Shown here in pieces: positions 34,488 to 49,003 of a stretch of 64,000 nucleotides of DNA (positions are counted from its first letter, which is position 1; each line of letters starts with the position of its first letter). Source of the stretch: Phycisphaerae bacterium. GTDB taxonomy: Bacteria; Planctomycetota; Phycisphaerae; UBA1845. Under the pieces are notes generated by a model. The model searched no databases, was not told the DNA's origin, and saw nothing but the letters and a program-made list of their open reading frames with translations. The stretch covers positions 62,001 to 126,000 of the forward strand of contig JAJVHU010000037.1 in assembly GCA_022072505.1 (NCBI GenBank), written 5' to 3'. Position numbers and translations under genes: made by a program.

Positions 34488-36296
34488 CTAGTCCGCGACG
34501 ATCGTCTCCCGCACGACCTCTTCGATCGTTGTGATCCCTTCGTAGATCGCGTTCAACCCCGACTCACGCAGCGTCCGCATCCCACGCTTGACGGCTTCCT
34601 GACGCAGCACGCCCGTCGACGCATGACGCATGATCAACTCACGCATCACGTCGTCGAGCACCATGATCTCGTAAATGCCCATCCGGCCCTTGTAGCCGGT
34701 GTTGTTGCAGTAGTCGCAGCCCTTCCCGTAGAAGAACACCTTCCCCCCGATGTCCTCTGGCCGAAGCTCCAACTCATACAACTGCTCCTCCGTCGGCGTG
34801 TACTCGGACTTGCAGTTCGTGCAGATCCGACGAACCAGCCGCTGAGCCACGATGGCTTCAAGCGTGGCTGTAATCAGGAACGCCTCAAGCCCCAAGTCCA
34901 GCAGACGTGCGATCGCCGACGGTGCGTCGTTCGTGTGCAGAGTTGTAAAAACCAGGTGTCCCGTCAACGAAGCCTGGACTGCAATCTGCGCCGTTTCAAG
35001 GTCGCGGATCTCGCCCACCAGGATGATGTCCGGGTCTTGACGCAGGAAGCTCCGCAACGCTCGGGCGAACGTCAGCCCGATTTCAGGCCGGACCTGCACC
35101 TGCACCAGCCCGTCGATGTCGTACTCGACCGGATCCTCCGCCGTCAGCAGCTTCGAATCCGGATTATTCAACTCCGAGAGCGCCGCATACAGCGTCGTCG
35201 TCTTGCCCGACCCGGTCGGTCCGGTATTGATGACGATCCCGTTCGGCTTGTTGATGAGCTGCCGGAAGATCGCCATCTCATCCTCGCGGAACCCCAGACG
35301 CTCCAGCTTCAACTGGACGTTCGACCGGTCCAGCACGCGAAGCACCACGCTTTCCCCGTGCATCGTGGGGAGAACCGCCACGCGCAGGTCCACCGGGCTG
35401 CCCGCCACGGTCAGCTCGATGCGCCCGTCCTGCGGGAGTCGCCGCTCCGCAATGTCCAGGTTCGCCATGACCTTGATGCGCGACGTGATCGCCATCGCAA
35501 TGTACCGCGGCGGCGGAACCATCTCGTACAACACCCCGTCGATGCGATAGCGCATCTTGAACTCGTCCTCGAAGGGCTCGAAGTGGATGTCCGAGGCCTT
35601 GTCCTTGATCGCCTGAAGCAGAACGAGGTTGAGCAGTTTCTTGACCGGGTTGGCGTCCGCCAGGGTCCGCAGGTCGTCCAGGTCGATGCTCTCGCCGCGC
35701 CCCTGGAACCGGGCGAGATCCTCGTCCGAGGTGACTTCCTCAATGAGTGACGCGATCGACTGCTGCTCCTGCTCCGGGTAGTACCGGTCCAGCGCCCGCC
35801 CGATGTCGTCCGGGTTGGATAACGCCGGACGGATCGTCACTCCCAGCAGCGTCCGCAGGTCGTCCACCGCAAGGAAGTTCTCCGGACTCCCGATCGCCAC
35901 CGCCAGTTCGTTGCGGTTCTGGTCGAACTCGAAGGGAATGACCCGATACGTATGCGCCATCTGGTTCGGAATGAGGGTGAGCACCTCCTTCGGAACGTCG
36001 TACTTCCCGAGGTCCACCACCTCCATCCCCACCTGCGCCGCCAGCGCCAGGTTCAGGTCTTCCTCGGTGATGAACCCCTGCTCCACCAGGATCATCCCCA
36101 GCGGAACACGCTTCTCCTTCTGGATCTCCAGCGCCAGCGTGATCTGCGTCCGGCGCACCTTCCCCATCTTGATGAGGATGCGCCCGAGCTGCCGCCCGCG
36201 AAGCTGCTCGATCGGCGGCATCTTCCCGTCGCGCCGACGCCCCGGCCGGCCCTTGTCTTTGTCGTCGCTCATCGTCGCTGGTCTGGCCCCGCTCAT
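34488..36296 (-). CDS. PilB/GspE family assembly ATPase
   Basis: A 602-residue protein from the ATG at 36296 (another in-frame ATG at 36272). Domains in order: a MshEN-type N-terminal domain (RGRQLGRILIKMGKVRRTQI, PLGMILVEQGFITEEDLNLA), a second N-terminal domain, and the ATPase core with Walker A GPTGSGKTTTLYAAL, an Asp box near EDPVEYDIDG, Walker B DPDIILVGEIRDLETA and the His box TGHLVFTTLHTND. A four-cysteine zinc site (CTNC..CDYC) is near the C-terminus. It powers polymerisation of pseudopilins. The order with pilT upstream and pilC downstream fits a pilus or secretion operon. Confidence 0.93.
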   Translation of the reverse strand: MSGARPATMSDDKDKGRPGRRRDGKMPPIEQLRGRQLGRILIKMGKVRRTQITLALEIQKEKRVPLGMILVEQGFITEEDLNLALAAQVGMEVVDLGKYDVPKEVLTLIPNQMAHTYRVIPFEFDQNRNELAVAIGSPENFLAVDDLRTLLGVTIRPALSNPDDIGRALDRYYPEQEQQSIASLIEEVTSDEDLARFQGRGESIDLDDLRTLADANPVKKLLNLVLLQAIKDKASDIHFEPFEDEFKMRYRIDGVLYEMVPPPRYIAMAITSRIKVMANLDIAERRLPQDGRIELTVAGSPVDLRVAVLPTMHGESVVLRVLDRSNVQLKLERLGFREDEMAIFRQLINKPNGIVINTGPTGSGKTTTLYAALSELNNPDSKLLTAEDPVEYDIDGLVQVQVRPEIGLTFARALRSFLRQDPDIILVGEIRDLETAQIAVQASLTGHLVFTTLHTNDAPSAIARLLDLGLEAFLITATLEAIVAQRLVRRICTNCKSEYTPTEEQLYELELRPEDIGGKVFFYGKGCDYCNNTGYKGRMGIYEIMVLDDVMRELIMRHASTGVLRQEAVKRGMRTLRESGLNAIYEGITTIEEVVRETIVAD

Positions 36297-36334
36297 CACG
36301 CCCCGCCCCTTGCGCCGAAATCCCGTCGTCCCGA

Positions 36335-37480
36335 CTACGTCCGAAGCTGGATGTCGTCGCCGTCGTCCGCGCCCTCGCCGCCGGGCTTTTCTCCCTCGGT
36401 GACCGCCAGTCCCCGGCGGTGACGGTCGATCTTGTCCTGCATCTGTCCCGGATGGCGCGAGCGGTCGATGCAGTCCTCCGCGTTGATGTCGCCCTTCAGG
36501 TACAGGCTCCACAGGTGTTCGTCGAGGAGCTGCATGCCGTATTTCTTGCCGGTCTGGATCGACGAGTCGATGCGGTAGGTCTTGTTCTCGCGGATCAGGT
36601 TCGAGATCGCCGGCGTCGTCACCATGAACTCATACGCCGCCACCATCCCCTTCGGTTGCCGCGGCAGCAGCGCCTGCGACAGCACCGCGATCAGGTTCGT
36701 CGAAAGCTGAACGCGGATCTGCTCCTGCTGGTCCACCGGGAACGCGTCGATGATCCGGTTCACCGTGCCCTGGCATCCCGTCGTGTGAACCGTGCTGAAC
36801 ACGAGGTGGCCCGTCTCCGCGGCGCGGATCGCCGATTCCATCGTCTCCAGGTCGCGCAGCTCGCCGACGAGAATCACGTCCGGGTCCATGCGCAGCACGC
36901 GCCGCAGCGCCTCCGCGAAGCTCGGCACGTCGCTGCCCACCTCGCGCTGGTTGATCACCGACTCTTTGTGGGAGTGATAGTATTCGATCGGATCCTCGAC
37001 CGTGACGATGTGACGGTCGAAGTTCGTGTTGATGTAGTTGATCATCGACGCCAGCGTCGTCGTCTTCCCCGACCCCGTCGGACCCGTGACCAGGAACAGC
37101 CCGCGCGGACGCCGGCACAGCGCCCGGCAGATCCGCGGCAGCCCGATCTCGTCGAACGACAGCAGCTTGAAGGGAATCAGACGCAACACCATCGAGATGT
37201 TGCCCTTCTGCTTGAAGATCGACACGCGGAAGCGCCCGTGATCGCCGAAGGCGAACCCGAAGTCCGTCCCGCCCTCCTCCTGCAACTCCTGCTGATTGCG
37301 ATCCGGCGTGATCGACTTCATCAGGCTCGTCGAGTCCTCCGGCGCCAGCGTCTTCGTCTCCAGCCGACGCAGATGTCCGTGAAGCCGGATCACCGGCGGT
37401 TGACCCACCGATATGTGCAGGTCCGACGCCCCCTGTTTGATCACCGTCTCCAGAAGACGGTCAATATGTAATGTGGCCAT
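36335..37480 (-). CDS. pilT: type IV pilus retraction ATPase PilT
   Basis: A 381-residue hexameric ATPase that depolymerises pili for twitching, adhesion or DNA uptake. It begins with a short PAS-like domain (LLETVIKQGASDLHISVGQP), then Walker A VTGPTGSGKTTTLASM, EDPIEYYHSH, Walker B DPDVILVGELRDLETMESA, and the His box TGHLVFSTVHTTG. It lacks the MshEN domain and zinc cysteines of PilB, which separates it from its two relatives here. A 25-residue acidic tail is added. The ATG is at 37480 and the gap to the next ATPase gene is 38 bases. Confidence 0.92.
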   Translation of the reverse strand: MATLHIDRLLETVIKQGASDLHISVGQPPVIRLHGHLRRLETKTLAPEDSTSLMKSITPDRNQQELQEEGGTDFGFAFGDHGRFRVSIFKQKGNISMVLRLIPFKLLSFDEIGLPRICRALCRRPRGLFLVTGPTGSGKTTTLASMINYINTNFDRHIVTVEDPIEYYHSHKESVINQREVGSDVPSFAEALRRVLRMDPDVILVGELRDLETMESAIRAAETGHLVFSTVHTTGCQGTVNRIIDAFPVDQQEQIRVQLSTNLIAVLSQALLPRQPKGMVAAYEFMVTTPAISNLIRENKTYRIDSSIQTGKKYGMQLLDEHLWSLYLKGDINAEDCIDRSRHPGQMQDKIDRHRRGLAVTEGEKPGGEGADDGDDIQLRT

Positions 37481-37711
37481 CGATGCTCCTTCGGCTCAAC
37501 CACTGCTTCAGAGAGGTCTCCCCCTTCCCCTCAGTCTCCGCGAATCCCCCAACACCGTCTGCAGAAGCAGCCGATCGAGAAGTTCATTCAACCCTCAAGA
37601 CGCTTTTCCGCTTCATCATGCCGACACCCGCCCGGCGCGTCGTCGGACCAGACCGGCTTCGCGTTTTCCCTTGAATGACCCGGCGTCCTACGTCTTCCGC
37701 CTCCGTCTTTT

Positions 37712-37760
37712 TGCAATCTGCATTCTGCATTCTGAATTCTGAATTCTGAATTCCGAATTC
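37712..37760. repeat. intergenic CATTCTG/GAATTCTG repeat
   Basis: About six short units (CATTCTG then GAATTCTG) lie between the two ATPase genes pilB and pilT, in a 284-base gap with no gene. Similar repeats occur at 30698-30727. Confidence 0.65.
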
Positions 37761-37764
37761 ATCC

Positions 37765-39480
<1,716 letters not shown>

Positions 39481-39778
39481 GACGGTTGATGATAGTAACC
39501 CACCCCCCCGTCGGCAAACCTCCGACGCCGCCTCCCGCCGAAAACCGCGCCTCCCCGGGCGATCCGGAAACGTACCGTCGTCCGCATCCTGGATCGAGCG
39601 TCCTGATCCCCCGCCTTGTCGCCGAAGTCGGGTCGCCCTCGCGACCGACGACGGCGCAAGCCTCCCGCGAGTTGACCCGACCTCGGGGTTTCGTCGATGC
39701 TCGGCAAGGAAGTCCGCGGGCGGGCGGGCGCGGGGGCGGCGCGAGGATCCCGGACGACGACGCTTGTCGAGCACGGAA
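39481..39778. promoter_or_regulatory. divergent intergenic region between pilB and rlmN
   Basis: This 298-base gap carries both promoters. On the minus side, TACTAT (39491-39496) lies only 10 bases before the pilB ATG with a poor TTTGCC about 16 bases upstream and no ribosome site, so a leaderless or near-leaderless transcript is possible. On the plus side nothing clear is seen. Low-confidence reading. Confidence 0.3.
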
Positions 39779-40858
39779 ATGACGCTGGACGGCCTTTTTG
39801 AGCACACGCCTGAAACGCTCGCAGCCCGGTTGCGCGAACGCGGTCAACCGCCGTTCCGCGCCAAACAGATTCTGGAGTGGGTCTACCAGAAAGGCGCCGA
39901 AACCTATGACGGAATGAGCAACCTGCCGCAGGCGCTGCGCCAGGCGCTGGCGGAGACCCTGCCGGTTTACCAGTCCGCGGTGTCGGCGCGACAGGCTTCG
40001 TCGGACGGAACCGTCAAGCTCCTTCTGACCTGGGAGGACGGCGCGACCAGCGAATGCGTGATGATCCCTGACGCGGACCGGCGGACGGCCTGCATCTCGA
40101 CGCAGGTCGGCTGCCCGGTGAAATGCGTCTTCTGTGCAAGCGGAATCGGCGGACTGCAGCGCCAGTTGACCCGCGGTCAGATCGTCGAGCAGGCGATGCG
40201 CGTGCGGGCGGTGTGCGAACCGGACGCCCGGCTGTCGAACGTCGTTTTCATGGGGCTGGGCGAACCGCTGGCGAATTACGAGGCGACCGTCGCCGCGGTG
40301 CGGACGATCAACGCCCCGTGGGGGATGGGGATCGGCGCCCGGAAGATCACGATCAGCACGGTCGGCGTCCCGAAGGGCATCCGCCGGCTCGCCGAGGAGC
40401 AGCTTCAGATCACGCTGGCGATCTCGCTGCACGCACCGAACGACGAACTGCGCCGGCGGATCATCCCCTGGGCGGAGGCGATCGGGATCGATGAACTGGT
40501 GGACGCGGCGAACGTCTACTTCCGCTCGACCGGGCGGGAAGTCACGCTGGAGTACATCCTCCTCGGCGGACTGAACGATCAGGCGGAACACGCCAGGGAA
40601 CTCGCCGTCGTCGCGCGGCGCATGCGCAGCAACGTGAACCTGATCCGCTACAACCCCGTGGAAGGGCTTCCCTATCAACGACCGGCGGCGGAGGATGCCG
40701 AGCGCTTCCAGGCGATCCTGCGCCGGGAGGGAGTGAACACGCACATGCGCCGAAGCCGGGGGCTGGACATCGACGCGGCATGCGGTCAGTTGCGGCGTCG
40801 AGAGGCATCCTCCGGCGCGGTCGTGCTGACGACGAGGTCGGGCGCGGGCGGACCCTGA
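39779..40858 (+). CDS. rlmN: dual-specificity RNA methyltransferase RlmN
   Basis: A 359-residue radical SAM enzyme that methylates C2 of adenine 2503 in 23S rRNA and of A37 in some tRNAs. Visible: RAKQILEWVYQKGAETYDGM (N-terminal domain), CISTQVGCPVKCVFCASG with the CxxxCxxC cluster ligands, VVFMGLGEPLANYE, ISTVGVPKGIRRLAEE and LAISLHAPNDELR, and EYILLGGLND. The conserved late cysteine is present only in a divergent C-terminal segment (DAACGQL). ATG at 39779; the frame is open upstream without domain similarity. Followed by coaE and rho on the same strand. Confidence 0.93.
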   Translation: MTLDGLFEHTPETLAARLRERGQPPFRAKQILEWVYQKGAETYDGMSNLPQALRQALAETLPVYQSAVSARQASSDGTVKLLLTWEDGATSECVMIPDADRRTACISTQVGCPVKCVFCASGIGGLQRQLTRGQIVEQAMRVRAVCEPDARLSNVVFMGLGEPLANYEATVAAVRTINAPWGMGIGARKITISTVGVPKGIRRLAEEQLQITLAISLHAPNDELRRRIIPWAEAIGIDELVDAANVYFRSTGREVTLEYILLGGLNDQAEHARELAVVARRMRSNVNLIRYNPVEGLPYQRPAAEDAERFQAILRREGVNTHMRRSRGLDIDAACGQLRRREASSGAVVLTTRSGAGGP

Positions 40859-40945
40859 GATTCCGGAGGAGGACCGAAGGCGGTAATCCATGTCGGTCCG
40901 GTTCCGCGTCGCCGCCCTCCTTTGCGGAATCTTTGCACGAGGGAC

Positions 40946-40974
40946 TTGACACGGCTGGCGGGGTCCACTAGGCT
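40946..40974 (+). promoter_or_regulatory. candidate sigma70-type promoter for coaE
   Basis: A perfect TTGACA (40946-40951) and TAGGCT (40969-40974) 17 bases apart. The -35 is ideal and the -10 matches only three of six positions. It implies that an ATG at 40922 is not the coaE start. Confidence 0.4.
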
Positions 40975-41017
40975 TGTTTGTCGATACGCGGCGAACACCC
41001 TCCATCGCAGCGCAATT

Positions 41018-41827
41018 GTGTCCGACGCTCCTCAGCCGTTGGCCCGCAATTCCCCGTGGATCATCCGCGTGCCGACCCGACTTGGCGGGTGCGGGAGGTT
41101 TCGGGACCGCAAGGAGAGCGGAGGAGCAGGAAATACGCCGAAAGGTCGCGGGGCAGACCCGTCCGGACGGGGTTGGACGCCGTCGCTGAAACGATCGAAA
41201 CCCATCATCGGCATCGTCGGCACGATCGGCGCGGGCAAGTCCGCCGTCGCCGGGCTGCTGGCGGAGATCGGCGCCGGCGTCATTGATTCGGACGCGGCGG
41301 CGCATGAAGTCCTTCAGGAGGAGGACGTTCGCCGAACGCTGGTGCAGTGGTGGGGTCCGCGGGTGTGTCCCGACGGACAGACGGTGGACCGGTCCGTCGT
41401 GGCGTCGATCGTGTTCGCGGACCCGGAGCCGTTGCGCCGGCTTGAGGGGCTTTTGTATCCGCGCATCGCGGCAAGGCGCGATGCGCAGGCGGCGCGGTTC
41501 GACCAGGACGCGGCGATCCGGGCGATCGTGCTGGACGCCCCGAAACTGATCGAGGCCGGTCTGGACGGTCTGTGCGACGCGGTCCTCCTGGTGGATGCGG
41601 ACCGGGACTTGCGCCTGAAGCGCCTGGCGGCGTCGCGCGGCTGGACCGAGGGGGATCTGCTGGCTCGGGAGCGCCGGCAGATTTCGGTGGACGAAAAACG
41701 GGCAAAAGCCGATGAGGTCATAATCAACGACGCCGACCTAAGCGCGCTCCGTCCCGTGGTTCGCGCGGCGCTCGAGAGAATTCTGGAGGCGTTCCATCGC
41801 GGACGCCCCGATCAACGTCGATCTTAA
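41018..41827 (+). CDS. coaE: dephospho-CoA kinase
   Basis: The kinase core (about 205 residues) starts near 41190 with [20 protein letters not shown] (Walker A) and continues with [45 protein letters not shown] and [15 protein letters not shown], all conserved in CoaE. It phosphorylates dephospho-CoA to make coenzyme A. No ATG, GTG or TTG lies close to the core; the nearest candidates are GTG at about 41069 and GTG at 41018, giving an odd Arg/Gly-rich head of 50 or so residues, or a CTG at about 41184. The coordinates given use 41018 and are uncertain at the 5' end. Confidence 0.82.
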   Translation: MSDAPQPLARNSPWIIRVPTRLGGCGRFRDRKESGGAGNTPKGRGADPSGRGWTPSLKRSKPIIGIVGTIGAGKSAVAGLLAEIGAGVIDSDAAAHEVLQEEDVRRTLVQWWGPRVCPDGQTVDRSVVASIVFADPEPLRRLEGLLYPRIAARRDAQAARFDQDAAIRAIVLDAPKLIEAGLDGLCDAVLLVDADRDLRLKRLAASRGWTEGDLLARERRQISVDEKRAKADEVIINDADLSALRPVVRAALERILEAFHRGRPDQRRS

Positions 41828-41912
41828 ACTTGTCACAACGGACCCGGGGCGCGCCGCGAAGCGGGCGCGGAGGGTCGGTTCACTGAGGATTTGCAACAGG
41901 AGGTTAGTTCCG

Positions 41913-43418
41913 ATGGCGAAAGCCGGAACCGATAGAGGTCGCAACAACGCCCGCCGGGGTCCGTCCCCCAACCGAGGAGGGCATCGTCCCAGACCCAAGG
42001 CGCTCGCCCGTCATGACGACGACGGCGTGCATACGATGCAGGACATCGACGAACCGACGCCCCCGCCCTCCGCGCCGGCGACCGACGGCGCCGCGCCGCC
42101 GGTGGAAGGAGACGCCGCGGGCGTCGATGAAACCCACGCCAAGTATGAAGAGGTCAAACGCGGCAACATTCACATCACGCAGCTTCAGCAGATGCCCGTC
42201 AATGATCTGCACGAGTTGGCGCGCCAGGAGGGGCTGGAGGATTACACCGGCCTGAAGAAGCAGGATCTGATCTTCCGCATCATTCAGACGCGGGTGAACC
42301 GCAACGGCATGATGTACGGCGAGGGCGTGCTCGAGATCCTCCCGGACGGGTTCGGGTTCCTGCGGTCGCCCGAATACAACTACCTTCCCGGTCCGGACGA
42401 CATCTACATCAGCCCCTCGCAGATCCGCCGCTTCGGACTGAAGACCGGGCACATCGTCTCCGGGCAGATCCGCCCGCCGAAGGAATCCGAGCGTTACTTC
42501 GCGCTGCTGCGCGTCGAGGCGATCAACTACGCCGATCCCGAGCAGGTGATGGAGAAGACCAACTTCGAGGATCTGACGCCGCTGCACCCCGAGGAGCGGA
42601 TCATTCTCGAAACCGCGACGCAGGAATTGAACATGCGCGTCGTGGACCTGGTGACCCCGATCGGCAAGGGGCAGCGCATGCTCATCGTCGCCCCGCCGCG
42701 CACCGGCAAGACGGTGCTCCTTCAGAAGATCGCCAACGCGATCTCGCACAACCACCCCGAGTGCCACGTCATCATCCTCCTGATCGACGAGCGTCCGGAG
42801 GAAGTGACCGAGATGAAGCGGCACACGCAGGCGCAGGTCATCAGCTCGACGTTTGACGAGCCGGCCTCGCGGCACGTGCAGGTCGCCGAGATGGTCATCG
42901 AGAACGCCCGCCGCCTCGTCGAGTGGGGCAAGGACGTGGTCATCCTGCTGGATTCGATCACGCGCCTGGCGCGGGCGCACAACACGGAGATGCCGCACTC
43001 GGGCAAGATTCTGTCGGGAGGCATCGACGCCAACGCCCTTCAGAAACCGAAGCGCTTCTTCGGCGCCGCCCGCAACATCGAGGAGGGCGGGAGCCTCACG
43101 ATCATCGGCACGGCCTTGGTGGACACGGGATCGAAGATGGACGAGGTCATCTTCGAGGAGTTCAAGGGCACGGGCAACAGCGAGCTGCACCTGGACCGCC
43201 GCCTCGTGGACAAGCGGGTCTGGCCGGCGATCGACATCCCGGCGTCGGGCACGCGCAAGGAGGAGCTGCTGCTGGACCCGAAGGAGCTCGAGCTGGTCTT
43301 CCGCCTGCGCCGCGTGACGAGCGATATGAACCCGGTGGAGGCGATGGAGCTCCTGACGGCGCGCCTCAGCAAGGTGCGCACGAACCGCGAGTTCCTGATG
43401 ACGATGAATCTGGCGTAA
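41913..43418 (+). CDS. rho: transcription termination factor Rho
   Basis: A 501-residue RNA-dependent helicase/ATPase that ends transcription at Rho-dependent sites. After an Arg/Pro-rich low-complexity head (about 80 residues), a Rho_N helix domain ([18 protein letters not shown]) is followed by the RNA-binding cold-shock-like domain ([20 protein letters not shown]) and the ATPase domain with [48 protein letters not shown] and [26 protein letters not shown] is about eight bases before the ATG. The head is longer than in E. coli Rho, as in many high-GC bacteria. Confidence 0.97.
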   Translation: MAKAGTDRGRNNARRGPSPNRGGHRPRPKALARHDDDGVHTMQDIDEPTPPPSAPATDGAAPPVEGDAAGVDETHAKYEEVKRGNIHITQLQQMPVNDLHELARQEGLEDYTGLKKQDLIFRIIQTRVNRNGMMYGEGVLEILPDGFGFLRSPEYNYLPGPDDIYISPSQIRRFGLKTGHIVSGQIRPPKESERYFALLRVEAINYADPEQVMEKTNFEDLTPLHPEERIILETATQELNMRVVDLVTPIGKGQRMLIVAPPRTGKTVLLQKIANAISHNHPECHVIILLIDERPEEVTEMKRHTQAQVISSTFDEPASRHVQVAEMVIENARRLVEWGKDVVILLDSITRLARAHNTEMPHSGKILSGGIDANALQKPKRFFGAARNIEEGGSLTIIGTALVDTGSKMDEVIFEEFKGTGNSELHLDRRLVDKRVWPAIDIPASGTRKEELLLDPKELELVFRLRRVTSDMNPVEAMELLTARLSKVRTNREFLMTMNLA

Positions 43419-43463
43419 GAAGAAATTGCGGGTGATCCCCGCCGCGAACCGATCCCTTGCGCA

Positions 43464-45704
<2,241 letters not shown>

Positions 45705-45859
45705 TGTCCCGACGCTCCGCTGATAATCAACTCATCATGAAGATGGCCGCCGTGGCGACGCGGAAAGGTCACGGGTCGAACGTTTACCCGCCGCCGTGCT
45801 TGCGGGTCACGTCCGCGGCGTGTATCCCACCTTCGCCCACTGGGGGGAGCCCGAACCGG

Positions 45860-47026
45860 ATGGAGTCAAAAAGTCGCAAGAAGCTGCTGTTCAACGTCCT
45901 GCGGATCGGGGTGTGCGTCGCCGGTCTGTATCTCGTCGTGCGCGGGGTGTCGTGGAACGACGTGGCGACGCTGCCGGACGGGGCCACGGTCGTCGGACGG
46001 ATCACCGAGGACGAGGACACGGACACATTCTCCGTGGCCGAGGCCGGCGCCGCTCAGGTTCAGACGCACCCACGCACGTATCCGCCGGCGGAAGGCTCGG
46101 ACGAACCGCGGAAGGCCGACATTCATTACGGACTTCGCACCGCGCTGTCGCGGGCGAAGATCGCGCTGCTGATCGCGGCGCTTTTCGTCTTCGCCCCGGG
46201 GACGTTCATTCAGGGGAAGCGGTTTCAGTGGATGCTGCGGGCGCAGCGGATCGACATCGGGTACTGGGAGTCGCTGAAGCTCTGCTACGTCGGGAATTTC
46301 CTGAATTTCGCGTACGCGATCGGCGGGACCGCGGGCGACATGTACAAGATGTACTGCGTCGCGCGGCACGCAAAACGCAAGACCGAGTCGATCATGAGCG
46401 TCCTGCTGGACCGGGTGGCGGGCCTGGTGGGGCTGGTGCTGCTGGTCGGCGTGATGGCGCTGTTCACGCCGAAGCTGGCGGCGTTCAGGCCCGTGCTGGG
46501 CGGGATTCTGCTGGCGGGCGTCGTCGGGGGCTTTCTTTATTTCTGGGGACCGGTGCGTCGTCGGGTTCCGACCGGTCTGCTGTCGCGCATCCCGAAGATC
46601 GACTATCTGCGGAAGATCGATCAGACGGCGTGCAACCTGGTGCGGCATCGCTGGCTGACGGTCGGCGCGATCGTCTCGACGATGCTGCTTCAGGTGTTCT
46701 GCACGGGGTCGTACGTGGTGACGGCGTCGGCGCTGGGGTTTCAGGTTCCGGGGATCGGGACGGTCTTCGAGTTCTTCGCCTACTTCGGGACGGGCTGGGT
46801 CATCACGGTGATTCCGATCTCGGTGCAGGGCGCCGGCGCCGTGGAGTTGTTTTACGTCGAGGTCTTCCGCGATTACGGATCGGTGTCGCAGATTCTCTGC
46901 CTGGCGCTGGCGGTTCGGGTGGTGCAGATCGTGTCGTCGCTGCCGGGCGCGGTGCTCTTCTTCCTCGGGGCGCATCATCTGCCGACGCCGCAGGAGATGG
47001 AGGCGCTGGAGGGCGGCGAGGGGTAG
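45860..47026 (+). CDS. lysylphosphatidylglycerol synthase-type membrane domain protein
   Basis: A 388-residue polytopic inner membrane protein from the ATG at 45860 (GGGGGGAG ten bases upstream). After a hydrophobic helix, a loop of about 80 residues leads into the flippase-like core: FAPGTFIQGKRFQWMLRAQR, LCYVGNFLNFAYAIGGTAGD with the FLN..P/GG motif of the UPF0104 family, SIMSVLLDRVAGLVGLVLL, and near the end WVITVIPISVQGAGAVELFY. The family includes the flippase half of MprF; without the synthase domain it probably moves lipids or is a glycolipid exporter (inference). Confidence 0.85.
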   Translation: MESKSRKKLLFNVLRIGVCVAGLYLVVRGVSWNDVATLPDGATVVGRITEDEDTDTFSVAEAGAAQVQTHPRTYPPAEGSDEPRKADIHYGLRTALSRAKIALLIAALFVFAPGTFIQGKRFQWMLRAQRIDIGYWESLKLCYVGNFLNFAYAIGGTAGDMYKMYCVARHAKRKTESIMSVLLDRVAGLVGLVLLVGVMALFTPKLAAFRPVLGGILLAGVVGGFLYFWGPVRRRVPTGLLSRIPKIDYLRKIDQTACNLVRHRWLTVGAIVSTMLLQVFCTGSYVVTASALGFQVPGIGTVFEFFAYFGTGWVITVIPISVQGAGAVELFYVEVFRDYGSVSQILCLALAVRVVQIVSSLPGAVLFFLGAHHLPTPQEMEALEGGEG

Positions 47027-47119
47027 CGCGCGGTTTCTTTCGCGCCGGCGCCGCGCCTCCGGGCGACCTTGCCCGAACCGAAACGGCGGGCGTCGCGCCG
47101 CGTAAGCGAGAGGGGAATC

Positions 47120-47641
47120 ATGACGTCAGACGGAGCGCCGCGAGCATTGAGCCTTGAAGTCCGTCCGGCGACGGTCGCCGATGTCCCGCTGATCGTCGCC
47201 TTGATCCGGGATCTGGCGGAGTACGAGCGGCTGTCGCACGCTTGCGTGGCGACGGAAGACGCGCTGCGGAAGCACTTGTTCGGGGCGCGACCCTTTGCGG
47301 AGGCGCTGGTGGCGGAGTCGGAGGGGCGCGGCGTGGGCTTCGCGCTTTTCTTTCACACGTTTTCGACGTTCGAGGCCGCCCCGACGCTGTACCTCGAAGA
47401 CCTTTATGTTCGTCCGGAGGGGCGCCGCCGGGGCGTGGGCAGGGCGCTGCTGACACGGCTGGCGGCGCTGGCGGTGGAGCGCGGTTGCCGGCGGTTTGAG
47501 TGGTCGGTGCTGGACTGGAACCGCCCGGCGATCGAGTTTTACATCGGACTTGGCGCGAGGCTGCTGGACGACTGGCGCATCTGCCGCCTGGACGGCGCCG
47601 CGCTGGCGGCGCTGGCGACCGCCGTCGGACCGGCGACGTAA
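47120..47641 (+). CDS. GNAT family N-acetyltransferase
   Basis: A 173-residue protein from the ATG at 47120 (GAGAGGGGA upstream). GNAT motifs: VRPATVADVPLIVALIRDLAEYE (first strand and helix), ALFFHTFSTFEAAPTLYLEDLYVRP, the acetyl-CoA pyrophosphate-binding loop GRRRGVGRALLTRLA (R/Q-x-x-G-x-G/A), and WNRPAIEFYIGLGAR. The ALFFHTFSTFEAAP segment resembles spermidine/diamine acetyltransferase relatives, so a polyamine substrate is possible. It sits between a flippase-like gene and kbl on the same strand. Confidence 0.85.
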   Translation: MTSDGAPRALSLEVRPATVADVPLIVALIRDLAEYERLSHACVATEDALRKHLFGARPFAEALVAESEGRGVGFALFFHTFSTFEAAPTLYLEDLYVRPEGRRRGVGRALLTRLAALAVERGCRRFEWSVLDWNRPAIEFYIGLGARLLDDWRICRLDGAALAALATAVGPAT

Positions 47642-47743
47642 CCGTCTCCGACCACCTTTACGCCCTGCCCGGCGCGCCCCACAATATGCCCTTGCGCGTA
47701 CTCGAAACCCGAGCACCGAAAATCCGAGTCACCGAGACCGAAC

Positions 47744-48985
47744 ATGTACACTCACTTCCAGCCGCATCTTCAGAAGGAGCTGGCCTCGATCCGTGAGGCC
47801 GGGCTTTACAAGGAGGAACGCGCGATCCTCACGCCGCAGTCGGCGGGCATCCGCGTGTCGTTCCCGATCGGGTCCGCGCCGCGCGAGGTGATCAACTTCT
47901 GCGCGAACAACTACCTGGGCCTGTCCAGCCACCCGAAGGTGATCGCGGCGGCGCGGGCGGCGCTGGAAAGCCACGGCTTCGGCTTGTCGTCGGTGCGGTT
48001 CATCTGCGGAACCCAGGACATTCACAAGCAGCTCGAGCGCCGGATCAGCGAGTTCCTCGGGACCGAGGACGCGATCCTTTACACGTCCTGCTTCGACGCC
48101 AACGGCGGGCTTTTTGAGACGTTGCTGGGGGAAAACGACGTCATCATCACCGACCAGCTCAACCACGCCTCGATCATCGACGGCATCCGTTTGTGCAAGG
48201 CGAAGCGACTCATCTACGCCAACGCGGACATGAGCGACCTGGAGGCGAAGCTGAGGGAGGCGAAGGGCGCTCGCTTCCGCATGATCGCCACGGACGGCGC
48301 GTTCTCGATGGACGGGAGCGTCGCGCCGATCGACCGCATCTGCGACCTGGCGGACCGGTATGACGCGCTGGTGATGGTGGACGACAGCCACTGCACGGGG
48401 TTTCTCGGAAAAACCGGGCGCGGATCGGCGGAGCATTGCGGGGCGCTGGGGCGCGTGGACGTCATCACCTCGACGCTCGGCAAGGCCCTCGGCGGCGCGT
48501 CCGGAGGATTCACCACCGGACGCCGGGAGATCGTCGAACTGCTGCGGCAGCGGTCGCGGCCTTACCTTTTCAGCAACACGCTCGCGCCGATGATCGTGCA
48601 GGCGTCGATCGCCGTGCTCGACCTGCTCAGGGAGACGACGGCGCTGCGCGACAAGCTGGAGGCGAACACGAAGCGCTTTCGCGACGGCATGACCGCGGCC
48701 GGATTCGACATCAAACCCGGCGTCCACCCGATCGTGCCGATCATGTTGTACAACGCGAAACTGGCGCAGGACGTGGCGCGTGACCTTTACGGCGAGGGCA
48801 TCTACGTCATCGGCTTCTTCTTCCCCGTCGTCGGGCGCGGGTTGGCGCGGATCCGGGTTCAGCTTTCCGCGGCGCACGAGTTTTCGCACATCGACCGCGC
48901 GATCGAGGCGTTCACCCGGATCGGACGGAAATACGAGATCCTCGGCAGAAAACGCGAGGAAATCGTCGCTCGTTACGGCGAGTAA
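47744..48985 (+). CDS. kbl: 2-amino-3-ketobutyrate CoA ligase
   Basis: A 413-residue PLP enzyme of the alpha-oxoamine synthase family, splitting 2-amino-3-ketobutyrate with CoA to glycine and acetyl-CoA in threonine breakdown. Signatures: [65 protein letters not shown] and the PLP lysine in [15 protein letters not shown]. The match, including [12 protein letters not shown], is specific to Kbl rather than BioF or HemA. No threonine dehydrogenase gene is adjacent. The 3' end is 18 bases from the convergent aminotransferase. Confidence 0.93.
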   Translation: MYTHFQPHLQKELASIREAGLYKEERAILTPQSAGIRVSFPIGSAPREVINFCANNYLGLSSHPKVIAAARAALESHGFGLSSVRFICGTQDIHKQLERRISEFLGTEDAILYTSCFDANGGLFETLLGENDVIITDQLNHASIIDGIRLCKAKRLIYANADMSDLEAKLREAKGARFRMIATDGAFSMDGSVAPIDRICDLADRYDALVMVDDSHCTGFLGKTGRGSAEHCGALGRVDVITSTLGKALGGASGGFTTGRREIVELLRQRSRPYLFSNTLAPMIVQASIAVLDLLRETTALRDKLEANTKRFRDGMTAAGFDIKPGVHPIVPIMLYNAKLAQDVARDLYGEGIYVIGFFFPVVGRGLARIRVQLSAAHEFSHIDRAIEAFTRIGRKYEILGRKREEIVARYGE

Positions 48986-49003
48986 GACGCCGACGCGCGG
49001 CGG

